Source of the DNA: Lumbricus terrestris
Taxonomy: Eukaryota; Annelida; Clitellata; Crassiclitellata; Lumbricidae
Length of the DNA: 64,000 bases
Assembly: GCA_949752735.1 (NCBI GenBank)
Contig: OX457036.1
Span: 10,707,609 to 10,771,608 of the forward strand
Reading direction: 5' to 3'
Position numbers and translations under genes: made by a program. Shown piece by piece: positions 28,831-40,993 of the stretch (within the stretch, counting starts at the first letter, position 1; each line of letters opens with the position of its first letter). The notes below the pieces were generated by a model that searched no databases, was not told the origin of the DNA, and was given only the letters and a program-made list of their open reading frames with translations.

Positions 28831-29136
28831 TAAGCCCTAATTTTCCAGTACTTATTATGCTGCATTATTGATTTTCATGGGACTCTAATAATTATTGTCA
28901 GTTGTCAACTTGTCACTCTCGGTTGAGTGCACTGGGCATTGTTCAGAAGCGTAGCAGCAGCAGTATTACAATAGCTATAGAAGAGCTATCCGTATGATAA
29001 AAATAATATTTTGGTCTGAACAGGGGCTTCAGTGCCTGATTTACATTTCTGAAATATGAAATTCTACAACTGAATTATATTACCATGTTCATGTTCAGGA
29101 CTTCAGGTATCATCGACGAAGGCCCTATGTTGCCTC

Positions 29137-29290
29137 CAGTGCTTAAAGTGTAGAAAAAGAAATGCTTGGACGCTTCTTAATTAGGGCTACCTGTCCCTGC
29201 TGGGCAGGCCACATACGTGACAGCTGTTCAGCTTTTAAATTAAGTGCATGGACGCTGTCCATGATCGTCCAGCCACACTTTAAAGTCTTG
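29137..29290. mobile_element. hAT-type MITE, relative of 15031-15214
   Basis: Ends CAGTGCTTAAAGTGT and ACACTTTAAAGTCTTG are flanked by GTTGCCTC (29129-29136) and GTTGCCTA (29291-29298), matching 7 of 8. It shares AAGTGCATGGACGC with the intron 4 copy. Confidence 0.8.
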
Positions 29291-29439
29291 GTTGCCTACT
29301 AATATTGATGGAATATGTTTATCTTATGTAGACCTAATAGACCTGGGCATGGCTATTATATATATAACCTCCATCTCCTCCACCTGACCAGTCAATCCTT
29401 ATTCCTTAAGTCCCTTAAATCTTTTTTCTTTTGCCGTGG

Positions 29440-29502
29440 CTGGGCTGGGAGCGCCTCTGAGTAGTTTCTTGAAGGGGCGCTATATAAATGCTAATAATGA
29501 AG

Positions 29503-29550
<48 letters not shown>
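29440..29550. repeat. LINE/SINE 3' tail followed by an (AT)n microsatellite
   Basis: GGAGCGCCTCTGAGTAGTTT and GGGGCGCTATATAAATGC form the recurrent tail, followed by about 45 bp of (AT)n. Confidence 0.8.
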
Positions 29551-31135
29551 ACTAGTTATTAATACAGAGTACATATACGAGCGTATAATTATAGAGTTGT
29601 GGACCTATTATACACAGTGGTTCAATAAAAGTAAGCCTAACTGTTATTCATATTATCTAATGCCTGATAACTAATACTAAAATTTTCTCGATATTTAGAG
29701 AATTGAACGATGAATATGATTCAACCGTAGGCCTATGTCATTACGAACGGATAGAAAGATATGAATCTTTCAACCTCATCTGCCGAAATTTAAGTTTATG
29801 AGCAATTTTCTTTTAGATTTGTAACAAAGTACTTCAAACATGAAAACAGGCTTTAGTATTTTTGTGAAGAAACCCTAAATAGTATTACATACCTACGTTT
29901 CATGGGTTGAATATTTAAATAAAGAAGATGTTCGAAATATCCTGCATGTGCGCAAGTCTGGAGACGCTATAAATAGCAACGGCAACATCATTGTCGATTA
30001 TCCTCTGAGCCAGAACACGGCCTATTTAGTAAGCCGTGGCCAGCTGACCAACCACGGCCTACTAAATTTGGTATGCCGTGGGTAAACTCGCACTTCCAAC
30101 AAGCGCTGCTCCAGATCGTTTTCATCACGGTCCTTCACGGATTGATGTCTGGTAGACGGTAGACTCGCTTTTGCCTAAAAGTCCACACGTTATTATCGTT
30201 ATAGTTGACCGGGTTGAATCTGGACTGTTCGGAGGCCATAGCTTAATGAGGGAGAAATGAAGTATGGTGTCTCTCTTGTTAGCATTTCGACGGTTCCCTG
30301 GCTCTGAGGGCTGGGGCACTGTTCTCTTGAACAAGAAAACAGCCTTCTGGGGTTATAGATTTCTGAGAACAGATAGCCTAGAAGATGTTGTGACAGCAGA
30401 TGATAGACTACGTTAATGTTTTCCAAGATAAACGAAGACTAAATGGGAACGACCAAGCGTCGAAACTGCAACGAGCACCATAAAAGACTTCCTGATAAGG
30501 GTAGGCCTACGCGCATTTAGGGTTAGGGTGTCCGTTGCGGTCGAGGAACTCTTACGATATGCTGGTTCAATTGTCTAAATCTCGGGAAAATTTTTTAGTA
30601 TGGTCAGTTATCAGGCATTAGAGATATACGAAAATCTATTTGGCTTAATTTTTATTGAACCATTGTGTCTGCTACTCGTCACTACTCACTAGCAAGTGAC
30701 TAGCTTACTGGCGCCAGCGTTGCCACTGAGGTTTCATAAATAAGCCCAGATTTCCTTCTGAAAAATCCAGAAAACCAGACTATTCATAGGCCTACAAGCG
30801 ATTTGAGACCCCCCTATGTTCAAATTAAGTTGCTTTTTCGCTTGTTTGGATGAGGGTTAATAAAATGTTCGTCAAATGAGTTGAATAAAATGTAGTTATA
30901 GCTTTTAAAATATCATTTGATAAAGTCGTCAAAGACTCGGCATCCATATCGACAATAAGCTGAATCGGTATATTCGTGTGCGCATGCGCAGCGGGTAGGT
31001 AGATTGGCGCCATCTGTTCGTGGACAGCAGACTGTAGCCTGCTCTGACGGATAACCGAGCGGGATTCATAAATCATAATCATGATAAATCCCAGGGCTGG
31101 TAGATTAGCATTTGTGTAGCGCATTTCAAGGGCTG
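29551..31135. other. No gene seen
   Basis: Unique-looking sequence. A short hairpin GCCGTGG...CCACGGC lies at about 30033-30058. Short frames on the minus strand (30125-30426 and 30825-31394) have no recognisable domain. The latter overlaps a SINE fragment. Confidence 0.4.
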
Positions 31136-31139
31136 CATT

Positions 31140-31276
31140 ATTCGAACCCGTCGTCGCCGCGAAGGGACCCTGAGCAAGTCTTTCGCTTACGGCGTGAAAT
31201 TCCGATGCAGACTGCAGTACGTGTCTGAGTGTCTCTGAGTATAGATTCTTGAAGTGGCGCTTTAACAAGTGCTCAT
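31140..31276 (+). mobile_element. tRNA-derived SINE, 5'-truncated
   Basis: It begins with a B-box-like TTCGAACCC and continues through the common body (CGGCGTGAAATTCCGATGCAG) to the tail TGGCGCTTTAACAAGTGCTC. It lies directly upstream of a fuller copy. Confidence 0.75.
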
Positions 31277-31295
31277 TATAACAACAACATATATA

Positions 31296-31502
31296 CGCGG
31301 TGGTGTAGTGGTGGCGTCGTTGCCTTGAAGCCGGAAGGTTCGGGGTTCGAATCCACCTCGCCGCGTAAGGACCTTGGGCAAGTCCTTCACTCACAATTGC
31401 TCAGCGCTTCGGCGTGAAACTCCGATGCAGTACGTGTCCGCTATGCATTCGGGAGCGCCTCTGAGTAGTGAGAGCTTGAAGGGGCGCTATAACAAGTGCA
31501 CA
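31296..31502 (+). mobile_element. tRNA-derived SINE
   Basis: The A-box-like TGGTGTAGTGGTGGCG and B box GGTTCGAATCC are in tRNA spacing. The body is AAGGACCTTGGGCAAGTCCT and CGGCGTGAAACTCCGATGCA. The tail is GGAGCGCCTCTGAGTAG...GGGGCGCTATAACAAGTGCA. It is nearly identical in layout to 32781-32990. Confidence 0.9.
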
Positions 31503-31614
31503 TATAAACATACAAGCACAAACATGCATACAGGCATACACAATACATACATAGGCTACATAGGCTACATGCATGCATGCACGCACGCACGCTTGCATGC
31601 ATGCATGCATACAT
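31500..31614. repeat. ATAC/GCATGCAT simple repeats
   Basis: Imperfect CATACA and TGCATGCA runs follow the SINE tail. They provided the target site for the hAT element at 31615. Confidence 0.85.
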
Positions 31615-32509
31615 TAGGGTGACCATACGTCCCGGTTTTCCGGGACATGTCTCGGTTTTCTGTGGTGCTTCCCGGTGTCCCGACAACTTAGGCAAAATGG
31701 CGAAATCGTCCCGGTTTTTGACAAGAAGGAAAATACATTGTGAACTTGTATGTTGGAAACATCAGTTCTGTGTAAATGACGGAACAAATTAGGTCTATAG
31801 TTTTGTAACCAAAAAAGAAGTCTAATGAAAGTGAAGACGTCGATTTCTATGGATCGAATACACATAAATAGGCCTAGGCAGCTGCATCAACTGCTGTTGT
31901 CCTCTGATGCAGTCATAAAAAATTCTCCAACCTGCCAATGCAGTCTGAATCTAACGGTTTAATTAACTCCAAGGACTGGATATCGAGTCCTTGCAACTCT
32001 AGGCCTAACAGTTTCCAGCCTACAGAGGGGGGCCTCGGCCGACTCAACAGTCAACTCTTCATTTTAAAGACTGCCTAAATAGGAAATCGAGAAATTGGGA
32101 GCACAAACCTGACTGCTAAGCTAATTTAGCAATTCTGGTGCAATAAATAGACCTATTTTGTGTCGTTTGCGATCGACTCATTAAAACATGCCAGTAGGCT
32201 ATCGTGTGATAGCCTACTTAGCGCATTGGCAGGCATTAAGACGAAAATAATAGAATTCTCTTCAGTTGTGCCTTGTCGAACATTCGCGTCATTCATTTTC
32301 GCCCTCCTGATTGCGCCATTTGAATTTCGCCCTTCTGATTTTTGCCCATTTTAGGTCTTTAGAAAGCCCTATTGAGCAAGGTAGGCTACTCGTAGGCTAC
32401 ACCTACGATCCTGGTACTTGACTCCTGTAGGCCTAATTAAGGAATTATAGTTGTAATAGTTTTCCAAAAAAGTGTCCCGGTTTTTGATGGCAAGAAAATG
32501 GTCACCCTA
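31615..32509. mobile_element. hAT-type element (TAGGGTGACCAT family)
   Basis: Ends TAGGGTGACCATACGTCCC and GAAAATGGTCACCCTA are flanked by the perfect 8-bp duplication GCATACAT (31607-31614, 32510-32517). It is 895 bp with no transposase. TTTTTGACAAGAAGGAAA-type words and GTCCCGG at both ends match the copy at 18729-19542 in reverse orientation. Confidence 0.9.
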
Positions 32510-32765
32510 GCATACATACATATACATACATACATACATACATGTACATGCATACATGTACATACATACATTAAACATACATACATACATACATACATAC
32601 ATACATACATACATACATGCATACATACATACATACATACATACATACATGCATACATACATACATACATACATACATACATACATACATACATACATAC
32701 ATGCATGCATGCATGCATGCATACATACATACATACATACATACATACATACATACATACGTATA
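32510..32765. repeat. ATAC microsatellite
   Basis: About 250 bp of (ATAC)n with scattered ATGC units. The alternating Tyr-Ile-His-Thr and Met-Tyr-Val-Cys frames are artefacts of the period-4 repeat. Confidence 0.95.
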
Positions 32766-32780
32766 CATGCATATGCCTTG

Positions 32781-32990
32781 TGGGGCGCGGTGGTGTAGTG
32801 GTGGCGTCGCTGCCTTGAAGCCGGAAGGTTCGAGGTTCGAATCCACCTCACGTCGCCGCGTATAGGGACCTTGGGCAAGTCCTTCACTCGCAATTGCTCA
32901 GCGCTTCGGCGTGAAACTCCGATGCAGTGCCCGCTCTGTAGTCGGGACCGCCTCTGAGTAGAGAGCTTGAAGGGGCGGTATAACAAGTGC
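32781..32990 (+). mobile_element. tRNA-derived SINE
   Basis: GCGCGGTGGTGTAGTGGTGG (A-box region) and GGTTCGAATCC (B box) are followed by GGGACCTTGGGCAAGTCCTT and a tail ending GGGGCGGTATAACAAGTGCG. It joins ATAC repeats on both sides. Confidence 0.9.
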
Positions 32991-33113
32991 GCATACATAC
33001 ATACATACATACATACATACATACATACATTCAATCGTTCCTTCACCGATTTATTTATTCGTTCGTTCATTCATTCATCCATTCGCTCGTTCATTCGTTC
33101 ATTCGTTTGTTCA

Positions 33114-33437
33114 GGCCAGGGGCGGAGACCTGGGCGGAGACTTGGGGGGGGGGGGGGACGAAAAGACGCGAGATTTTTTGACGGACGAATGGCTGAATGT
33201 CGCCGAAAAATTTCCATCTTATGCCGGCCAAAATTTCTGGTCATCCGCCAAAATCTCGAAAAAAATTCTGTTTTCGCCGCCAAAAAAGTTGATGTTTTCG
33301 CCGCCAAAAAAGTTGATGACCTTTTTTGTCTTGACGCTCAACGATTGGAGGGACAAATGCATGGGCCGTCCCTCCCAGCACCTCCATTGGGGGGGGGGGA
33401 CCGCCCCTCTGTCCCCCTAGGTCTCCGCCCCTCTGTC
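33114..33437. mobile_element. MITE-like element (CAGGGGCGGAGACCT family)
   Basis: The left end is CAGGGGCGGAGACCTGGG and the right end region CCTAGGTCTCCGCCCCTCTG. The interior has GCCGCCAAAAAAGTTGATG twice and G/C homopolymer runs. No target duplication was confirmed. Related to 8435-8725. Confidence 0.6.
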
Positions 33438-34386
33438 CCCCTAGTCCCCCTCCAAGTCTCCGAGAGTAATCTTACGCTCACAAATACGGTTACGAAATGT
33501 ACGCTAGATGATTGGATGCCATTAGAAACAGTAAACTCCGCTTGCTCATAATCAGGTATGCCACTCTGAATTTTGAAAAAATGTAAGATCTGGTAGGAAA
33601 AAAGGCTAGAAGAGGCTAGATTGACAATTTCTGTGAAAAAATACATGGATTTTTCTATTTTTTCGGCTTGAAATTTCTGAGACCTTTTTCAAAATCGACC
33701 GATGATTAAAATTTGCTCTTTTTTCCTTCCCGATAAAATTTCTGATGACCTTCTTTTTTTAAACTTTCGCTCCAAAAATTACAATTTTTGGTCCAAATTC
33801 ACAAAATTTTCGACTTTTTCACGTCTTTTGTGCATTTTCACTTAAAAAAAATCAATTTTATGTAAAAAATGTCGGAAAAACCGCCTAGAGAAAAAACTAG
33901 ATCCTGACCAAAAAACCTAAAAACTAGACAAGACCGAAAAAACCAAGATATAGGTGGGAAAAGCTATGAGTGGCGTCCCTGCTCAGAATGGTCAACGATG
34001 CGATTAAACGATGTCGAATCGAGTCTTTTAGCCCAGGTCTAGTACGTAAGATTTTGGATTTTGGCAAACCTGCACGGCCATTTTTGTGGCAGTGTAAGTT
34101 TTTCTAAACCCAGTTATCGCTCTTTAGCTTCCAAAGCGAAGTCAAACAATAAGCCGTTTCGAGTTCGACATCTCATCAATAATTTTGTCGCGTGTGCACG
34201 CGCATTGGGTCGGCCCAATTCTGTCCTTGACATCTTACATTTTAGGCCTATACTGAGTCTAACATAATTGTAAACACACATCGCGCGTAAGTTTACGAAG
34301 TTTTAAGACGTTTATTGACTCTTACTGTTAAAACTTCGTAAACTTAATTGACGCGTATTGTTTGTTCACACATCTGTTAGCAGGGC
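33438..34386. other. A-rich repeat-derived sequence, no gene
   Basis: About 33580-33960 consists of AAAATTTCTGATGACC-like words typical of the MITE vocabulary. 33961-34386 looks unique, and a 68-residue frame at 34061 has no domain. Confidence 0.45.
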
Positions 34387-34640
34387 CGGTGTCGCGTGAC
34401 AGAGTCTCCCTCCTAAAAGTCTCCCCCCGGAGACTTTATTTCGAAACAGATTCTCCCCGCGAAGTATCTGTTCCAGAATAAATTCGCCCCCGGAGAGTAT
34501 ATTCTGAAATAAAGTCTCCGTGGAAGAGAGAATATTTCCGCCGTCCACGAAATAAAGTCTCCCCCGTTCAGCGTAAAGTTGGCTACAGTTGTCAGTTGCA
34601 TCAAACTTAGAGATGAGCAAGGTAAACGGTTAGTCTCCGA
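34387..34640. mobile_element. Fragment of a GAGTCTCCCC-rich TIR element
   Basis: It begins GCCGGTGTCGCGTGACAGAG and shares AAAGTCTCC/GGAGACTTTATTTCG modules with 44159-44544. It lacks the opposite terminus seen there, so it is truncated. Confidence 0.6.
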
Positions 34641-34673
34641 ATATGAGGTGTTGTTCAAAGGATAGCCAAAAGC

Positions 34674-34865
34674 AGTGGCGCGCCAGCTATGCAATTTCAA
34701 CAGGTCGCGTCATAGGGTCTATTCAACAGGTCGAAGAAATTGACTGCACAGGAGATAGTAAAAAATTCCAATGCATTTTTAGTAGGTCATAGAGCAGGTC
34801 AAGACTCAAGAGTAAATTAGCAAGTAGCTTAGCTATGCCAAGTGACCCATGGTGGCGCCGCCACT
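34674..34865. mobile_element. Probable CAGTGGCG...CGCCACTG MITE
   Basis: CAGTGGCGCGCCAG at the left and GGTGGCGCCGCCACTG at the right form an inverted pair like the other CAGTGGCG elements here. No matching 8-bp target duplication was found. Confidence 0.45.
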
Positions 34866-34867
34866 GG

Positions 34868-34956
34868 CATACCCCGCAGTCGATCGAGTCGTGGGCTACG
34901 ATCGACTTGGCTCGGCCGACGATCGACTCGATCGACTTTGTCGACTCGCTGACCTC
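34868..34956. repeat. GATCGACTCGATCGAC-rich palindromic repeat, copy 1
   Basis: It starts ACCCCGCAGTCGATCGAGTC and is built of overlapping CGATCGACT words. A longer relative is at 37369-37517. It is cut at its right by the fold-back element. Confidence 0.7.
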
Positions 34957-34959
34957 TCC

Positions 34960-35651
34960 AGATGATCATTATTGTTACTATTTAAAAAAGAAACAGGGCA
35001 CCAGCGTAGCTGCGCGCCACTGAGAAGTCACTTAGCAAGATGACGATCAAATTGGTAAAAAAGGAATCTATCAGCTTATTCAACAGGTCCATCAAGAACT
35101 TTGCAAAGAGACTCAAAAGAAGTTTTGGCACGGGTGGTGGGCGCATTGAGCACAAGTTGTGAAGCACTACCAAGGTCATTTGACAACAGTTATTTGAGAT
35201 GAGACTTAATAAAATCGTGTTTTTGTTACTTTTTGTTGCGTTTCGTTTTTGAATCGTCAAAAAACGGTGGGTGGCTTCACTAAAAGCGGTATAACTTTTG
35301 TCCTGTTTGAAATATTTTGATGAAATATTTTGATGAAATCTGAGCACCATGTGCAGATGTGAATTGTCTATAAGCGTGTAAAATTTCATTTCGATATTTT
35401 TAATTTTGGCCAAGATATTGCCAAAAAACCAAAAACTTGTTGCGCTTCGTTTTTGAATCGTCAAAAAACGGTGGGTGGCCTCCCTAAAAGTGGTGTAACT
35501 TTTGTTTCGTTTGAAATATTTTTTTGTAATTTGACCATTGTACGTAGATATAAATTGCCTTTAAGACTGTATAGTTTCATTTAAAAATTCGTATGTTTGG
35601 CCAAGATATGGGCTAAAAACCGTAGGGAATTACTTTTTTTGGCGCACCCTG
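34960..35651. mobile_element. Fold-back TIR element, copy B (truncated)
   Basis: It begins in the core of the element (equivalent to about 1130 of copy A) and runs through the right arm to GGCGCACCCTG at 35651, followed by TA. The left arm is absent. Core words CACCAGCGTAGCTGC and AGACTCAAAAGAAGTTTTGG are shared with copy A. Confidence 0.85.
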
Positions 35652-35655
35652 TATA

Positions 35656-36667
<1,012 letters not shown>

Positions 36668-37368
36668 CGTTGCATAGCTGTCCTTAATTACTTGTATTCT
36701 TTTGCTTTTTGATAGGCATAAATTTGAAACTAAAAGTTCAAAATGGACAGTTTAATAAAATCATGGCTGTTCATTAAAACTAGGCCAACATCGTAGGTCG
36801 TACCAATACCGTAGGTCGTACCAATACCGTACTTTTATCATTTAATTTTTGTGGCTTTAATTTGTCACAAAGCCAAAAGATAGTTTGAACACTTCACTCC
36901 CATCGCTACACTTCTTAGGCACCAGTGTTTCCTTCGGCGGGTTTGACGACCATTCACGTATTCTCAAAGAACAATAAATGAAGAACTGTATATTCCGATT
37001 GTCTCACCGCTTTTAACCAATTTTACATGATTTTCCTATTTCTCATCCGCATCTAAATCGTAATCGTAATCTCCAAATTTCTAAACCGTCACTTAATCTA
37101 AGGCCAAGCGTAGGACACCAGCTAAGTCACAAAACGCTGTACCTGGTCCGAAAGTTGTCCAAAAGAGTAGTAGGCCCTACTATAGTCTCTAGCGGAAAGT
37201 GATGAACGTTCAGGTAAAGATTGTGTTTCGTGATCGTCACAATATTATCAATCTGACTTCCTTCTAGCTAACGGAAGGTGGCGTTTATTTCTGTGCTAGT
37301 TATCACGATTAATTTTGGATGGATTATGAAAGTAGTCACTATATATTCAGTATACTGTCACTTTCATA
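36668..37368. other. No gene seen
   Basis: Unique-looking sequence with a short direct duplication of GTAGGTCGTACCAATACC at about 36793-36828. Confidence 0.45.
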
Positions 37369-37517
37369 CCCCGCAGTCGATCGAGTCGTGGGGTATACGA
37401 TCGACTTGGCTCGGCCGACGATTGACTCGATCGACTTCGTCGGCTCGCCGACCCCTCAACGACTCGATCGATTTGACTCGGGCGACGATCGACTCGATCG
37501 ACTTCGTCGACTTGACC
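37369..37517. repeat. GATCGACTCGATCGAC-rich palindromic repeat, copy 2
   Basis: It starts CCCCGCAGTCGATCGAGTCG, then about 130 bp of imperfect TCGATCGACTTGGCTCGGCC-type units rich in self-complementary CGATCG and TCGA. Confidence 0.75.
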
Positions 37518-37564
37518 TAGTTTTGTCTCTTGCTCACCATCTGCAGTTACATGATCTTAAAATG

Positions 37565-38380
37565 CAATTATACGATAGTAGATCTGTGTCATAAATCTGT
37601 GTGACGCATCGATAAGCCTAATTTCGTATTCTCAGTGAATTTATAGATTTGCACTGTAATTGTAGTGACGTTACAATAGACCTCGTTTTAGATTATGTAA
37701 ATGAATCTCAATAATTATTACGGTAGATCTGTGTAATAATCGAAGTTAGTCACAATAGGAAGGCTTTTTTTAACGTGCAGTTGTGCACAAAATGTGCAGT
37801 TCTAAATGGATTTGTGCAGTGGTAGAAACGTATAGAAGCACTTATGTGCAGTTAAAACTAGTTGGAAAAGGCCATTTTCCTCCCATTGGGAGTAATTTAT
37901 CACGGAGGATGGGAAAGGAAAGAAGGGTTTGTGCAGTTCTAAAAATTCCTTTAAAACAGCCCTGCACAATAGACCTAGTTTATACTCTCAAAATGTATTT
38001 CTATAATAACAGATCATTATCATAATCGAAGTTAGCCACAATAGGCCTATTTCATTATCAAAATGAACTTCTTTAATAGTAGATCTGTATCATGATCGAA
38101 GTGACGTCACAATGGGTCTAGTTTTATATTCTCAAACTGAACGTTTAATAATAGATTTGTATCATAATCAGAGCGATGTTGCATTTAAATAGTCCCAGTT
38201 TTGAATTATGAAGATGAAATAATATGACAGCAGATCTGTATCATAATCGAAATGACGCCACAATAGACCTAATTTCGTTTTCTCAGTGAACTTATTTAAT
38301 AGTAGAATATTGTATTATAATAAAAGTTACGTCATAAAGAGCCCGTTTTATACGGTACTCGCAAAAATGAACATACTATA
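37565..38380. repeat. Satellite with CRE-like monomers, left part
   Basis: About nine diverged monomers of roughly 75-90 bp follow the pattern AGATCTGTATCATAATCGAA, GTGACGTCACAATAGACCTA, TTTTATATTCTCAAAATGAA. The best monomers contain the palindrome TGACGTCA (e.g. about 38100). The array is interrupted by a MITE at 37759-37964 and by a large TIR element from 38389, and resumes at 40994. Confidence 0.8.
37759..37964. mobile_element. hAT-type MITE inside the satellite
   Basis: The perfect 8-bp duplication CACAATAG (37751-37758, 37965-37972) flanks 206 bp. It begins GAAGGCTTTTTTTAACG and ends TTTAAAACAGCCCTG, an imperfect inverted pair. GTGCAG words recur inside. Confidence 0.7.
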
Positions 38381-39003
38381 TTGGTAGTCTAGTGGCGGCG
38401 CTACGGCAGGTCGCGGCAGGTTATTTGACCTGCCTAGCTTGCTCCCGACCTGCCTAATGACCTGCCAAAAAAACTTAGGAATTTTTAATATCTTCATTAC
38501 ATTTATTTAAGAGTCTGAAATGAAAAATTAAAATTTTCATCGCCCGCAAGTTCACTGTTGATGTAGTGCAATTATCAGATCTAGCTGACTTTTACGTCTG
38601 CTCTTATCTAATATGTCAATATAAATAATAATCTTCATTTAATTTTAATCACTCAATCTGACACACCGCAGAATGATTACAAGTACATGTTATACGAAAT
38701 ACGGCCCACTATAGCACGACACGCAAGTCGGCTTTACATCAGTGGGTTCGGTAAGTTAACACTAATGGCCTAAGTACTGGATCACTCCTGGTCGGCCAAG
38801 CCAGAAGTGGGAAGGGCTATCTTTATTTTTAGCAGAACCCGAGTCAAGCAACACAGCAGCAAGTCTAAGTCTATGTTTTAAACTTCAAAATTATTTTTCC
38901 GGATTGCCGCCGTTACGTCAGAGATTTGTAGAAAACTAGAAAAAAGCAATAGTCGGTCGTGCGTTACTTCGCGAAACTAGCATCACTGATTTTTAAAATA
39001 TAA

Positions 39004-39743
39004 TCTATATCTATAAGAAAGGATGTGGCTATGTTTGTATGTATGTTTGTATGTATATTTGTCACAGTTTTTGAGCTTTTCACTCCAAACCTTCACTACT
39101 GTGTAGGTCTCGGCACGAGACGCAAAGTCGAGGGGTTGGCGATTCTCTACCACCATGGGGGCCAGGGTGGGGGCGAAACCCCCCATTTTTTTCTTCAAAA
39201 AACTCAGCTATTGATATGAATTTTTTTCCTAGATAGAGGTCCATCAGAACCACCCGGATCAGTGGTTGGCAAATCTCTACCACCAAGGGACCAGGGTGCG
39301 GGGGGTAGAAAACACTGATTTTCGCTAGAAATTTTCATTCGCTTGCCACGTATAAAAGCAGTGATTTTAATCGTTTTAGAGGTGTCTAAAGTGGGGTGGA
39401 GGTGGAGGGGTGGGATGGAGGTGAGGGGTGGAGGTGGTGGGGTGGGGTGGCGTAGGGGGTCGAGGGGCTGGGTTGGGGATGGGGTGAGTGTTGGGGTGGA
39501 GTGGGGAGTGGGTTGGGGTGGAGGGGTGGGTAGAGGGGATGGAGTGGGGGGGTGGGGTGGGGTGGTGGGGTGGGAGGGGGTGAAGGGGTGGGGGTGGGAG
39601 GGGGTGGAAATTTTCGTCAAACCCAAATTTCTCCGGTGGCGTACTGGTAGAGGTCGGAGTGTGGTGGTGTGTTGTGTGGTGGGGTTGTGGCCGGAGCGGA
39701 TCGAATCCTAAATTTCCCGGGCAACGCCGGGTACCCCAGCTAG
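39004..39743 (+). mobile_element. Non-autonomous Helitron
   Basis: The 5' end is TCTATATCTATAAGAAAGG. The 3' end is a CCGGGCAACGCCGGG-type hairpin 8 bp before a terminal CTAG. It lies between A (39003) and T (39744), as expected for Helitron insertion with no target duplication. No Rep/helicase is encoded. The middle (39395-39610) is an extreme G-rich minisatellite. Confidence 0.85.
39395..39612. repeat. G-rich minisatellite (GGGGTGG-type) in the Helitron
   Basis: About 215 bp are composed of GGGGTGG, GGAGGGG and GGGATGG units on the plus strand with almost no C. G-quadruplex potential is likely. Long frames on both strands (Gly/Val/Trp-rich, Pro/Thr-rich) are composition artefacts. Confidence 0.85.
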
Positions 39744-40163
39744 TATTATATAAATATATAAACGCATAGGCCTAAATAGATATAAAAATAACAATGAGAC
39801 GCTGCAACATTGAGAAATTCTTTGGAAATAAATTGGGCGCGAAGTGGATTAAGCAGAACGTGTGACTGATGCCAAAATCGGTGGAGTTTTAGGCGATTGT
39901 ATTAGCGAACAAGGTGTAGGCCTATACTTGATGTAAAACGATGATTGTTGTGTAAATATTGAAAACGCAGAAGACTTGAGAGACAATGATGTGGATGATG
40001 TTCTTGGAATGTTCCAGGTTAATTTGCAGTGGTTCTAACACAGACCCAGTGTCTTCTGAACCACTTAAAACCCATGTTATGTTATGTTATGTTAATGCCT
40101 TCGAAAGATACTGCGGACGTTAATTTGGTCCACCGGACATTTCTAAATCGCCAACCGACGAAC

Positions 40164-40466
40164 CAGTGGCGGCGCTGGGGGGGGGTGGGGATGCTAACCC
40201 CCCCTACAAGAGGCTCAGCCACCCTAAAAAGGGCCAAATCCGAAGTTTTTACATTGTCGTCAGAAATTTGGCGGCGAAAATGGGAAAAATATTTTCACGA
40301 GATTTCGGTCGATGACTTAAAAAAAGGTCGTCAGAAATTTTGGCGGCGAAAATGGAATATTTTCACGAGATTTCGGTCGATGACTAAAAAAAAATCATCA
40401 GAAATTTTGGCGGATGAAAATGTGAAATTTCAGCCCCCCGAAACTCAAATCCTGGCGCCGCCACTG
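40164..40466. mobile_element. hAT-type MITE (CAGTGGCGGCGC family)
   Basis: Ends CAGTGGCGGCGCTGGGG and AAATCCTGGCGCCGCCACTG are flanked by the perfect duplication CGACGAAC (40156-40163, 40467-40474). The interior repeats GTCAGAAATTT and GCGGCGAAAATGG. Confidence 0.9.
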
Positions 40467-40993
40467 CGACGAACCCACTCGGCCGTTGCTTCGCCGTTTC
40501 CCGGGCATCTAATAGGAGGGGTTGTCTGTCGTTTCAATCCATACATGTAGGTCCTAACCTATATCGAGTTCAAAAGAGATGTCAGATAAGCTATATACAT
40601 GTAGGCTAGTCTAGGTAGCCTATTCAGATAATAAAGTGAAACACAATTATTAGGGCCTATTACTTTCGCAGCAAATGCTAGTAGCCTTCGTGTTAAGAGC
40701 CTGGTTTACCTCTAGCGTTCATTAACCAGTTTTATTTCGAATATGTTCTATTCTTGTAGACCAACACATGATAGGCCTATTGCCAATACCGTATTGGTAG
40801 GAAATAAGCTCAAAGCAACTTTTTGCTGGGGAACCTGCTCATCGCTTATTGCTGCGTTGGGCGGCAAGTTGGGCCCCGCACGCCCTAGGGCGGGACCAGG
40901 CTTCAAATTCAATCATCACTCTCTTCGACCTGCCAAATATTTTCCATGACCCTGAGGCGACCTGCCGAAATTTTATAGCTGGCGCCGCCACTG

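Larger units (their letters stand above)
38389..40993. mobile_element. TIR element (hAT-like, CTAGTGGCGGCGC...) with nested Helitron and MITE
   Basis: The left end reads CTAGTGGCGGCGC and the right end GGCGCCGCCACTG. Flanks TTGGTAGT (38381-38388) and TTGGTAGA (40994-41001) match at 7 of 8. GACCTGCC/GGCAGGT words occur near both ends. A short frame at about 39794 (MRRCNIEKFFG...) recalls an N-terminal piece of a transposase-type protein but breaks down quickly. Nested insertions are at 39004-39743 and 40164-40466. It splits the satellite array. Confidence 0.7.

Noticed and set aside
30125..30426. Minus-strand frames of 69-75 codons
   Set aside because: There is no domain, splice context or repeat match, and the length is within chance expectation.
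31296..32990. Genuine tRNA genes
   Set aside because: A and B boxes are present, but each is followed by the shared SINE body and LINE-type tail. No complete cloverleaf was verified, so they are SINE heads.
32498..33070. Tyr-Ile-His-Thr and Met-Tyr-Val-Cys repeat proteins
   Set aside because: They are period-4 translations of the ATAC microsatellite.
39204..39711. Pro/Thr-rich and Gly/Val/Trp-rich frames
   Set aside because: They are compositional artefacts of the G-rich Helitron minisatellite.
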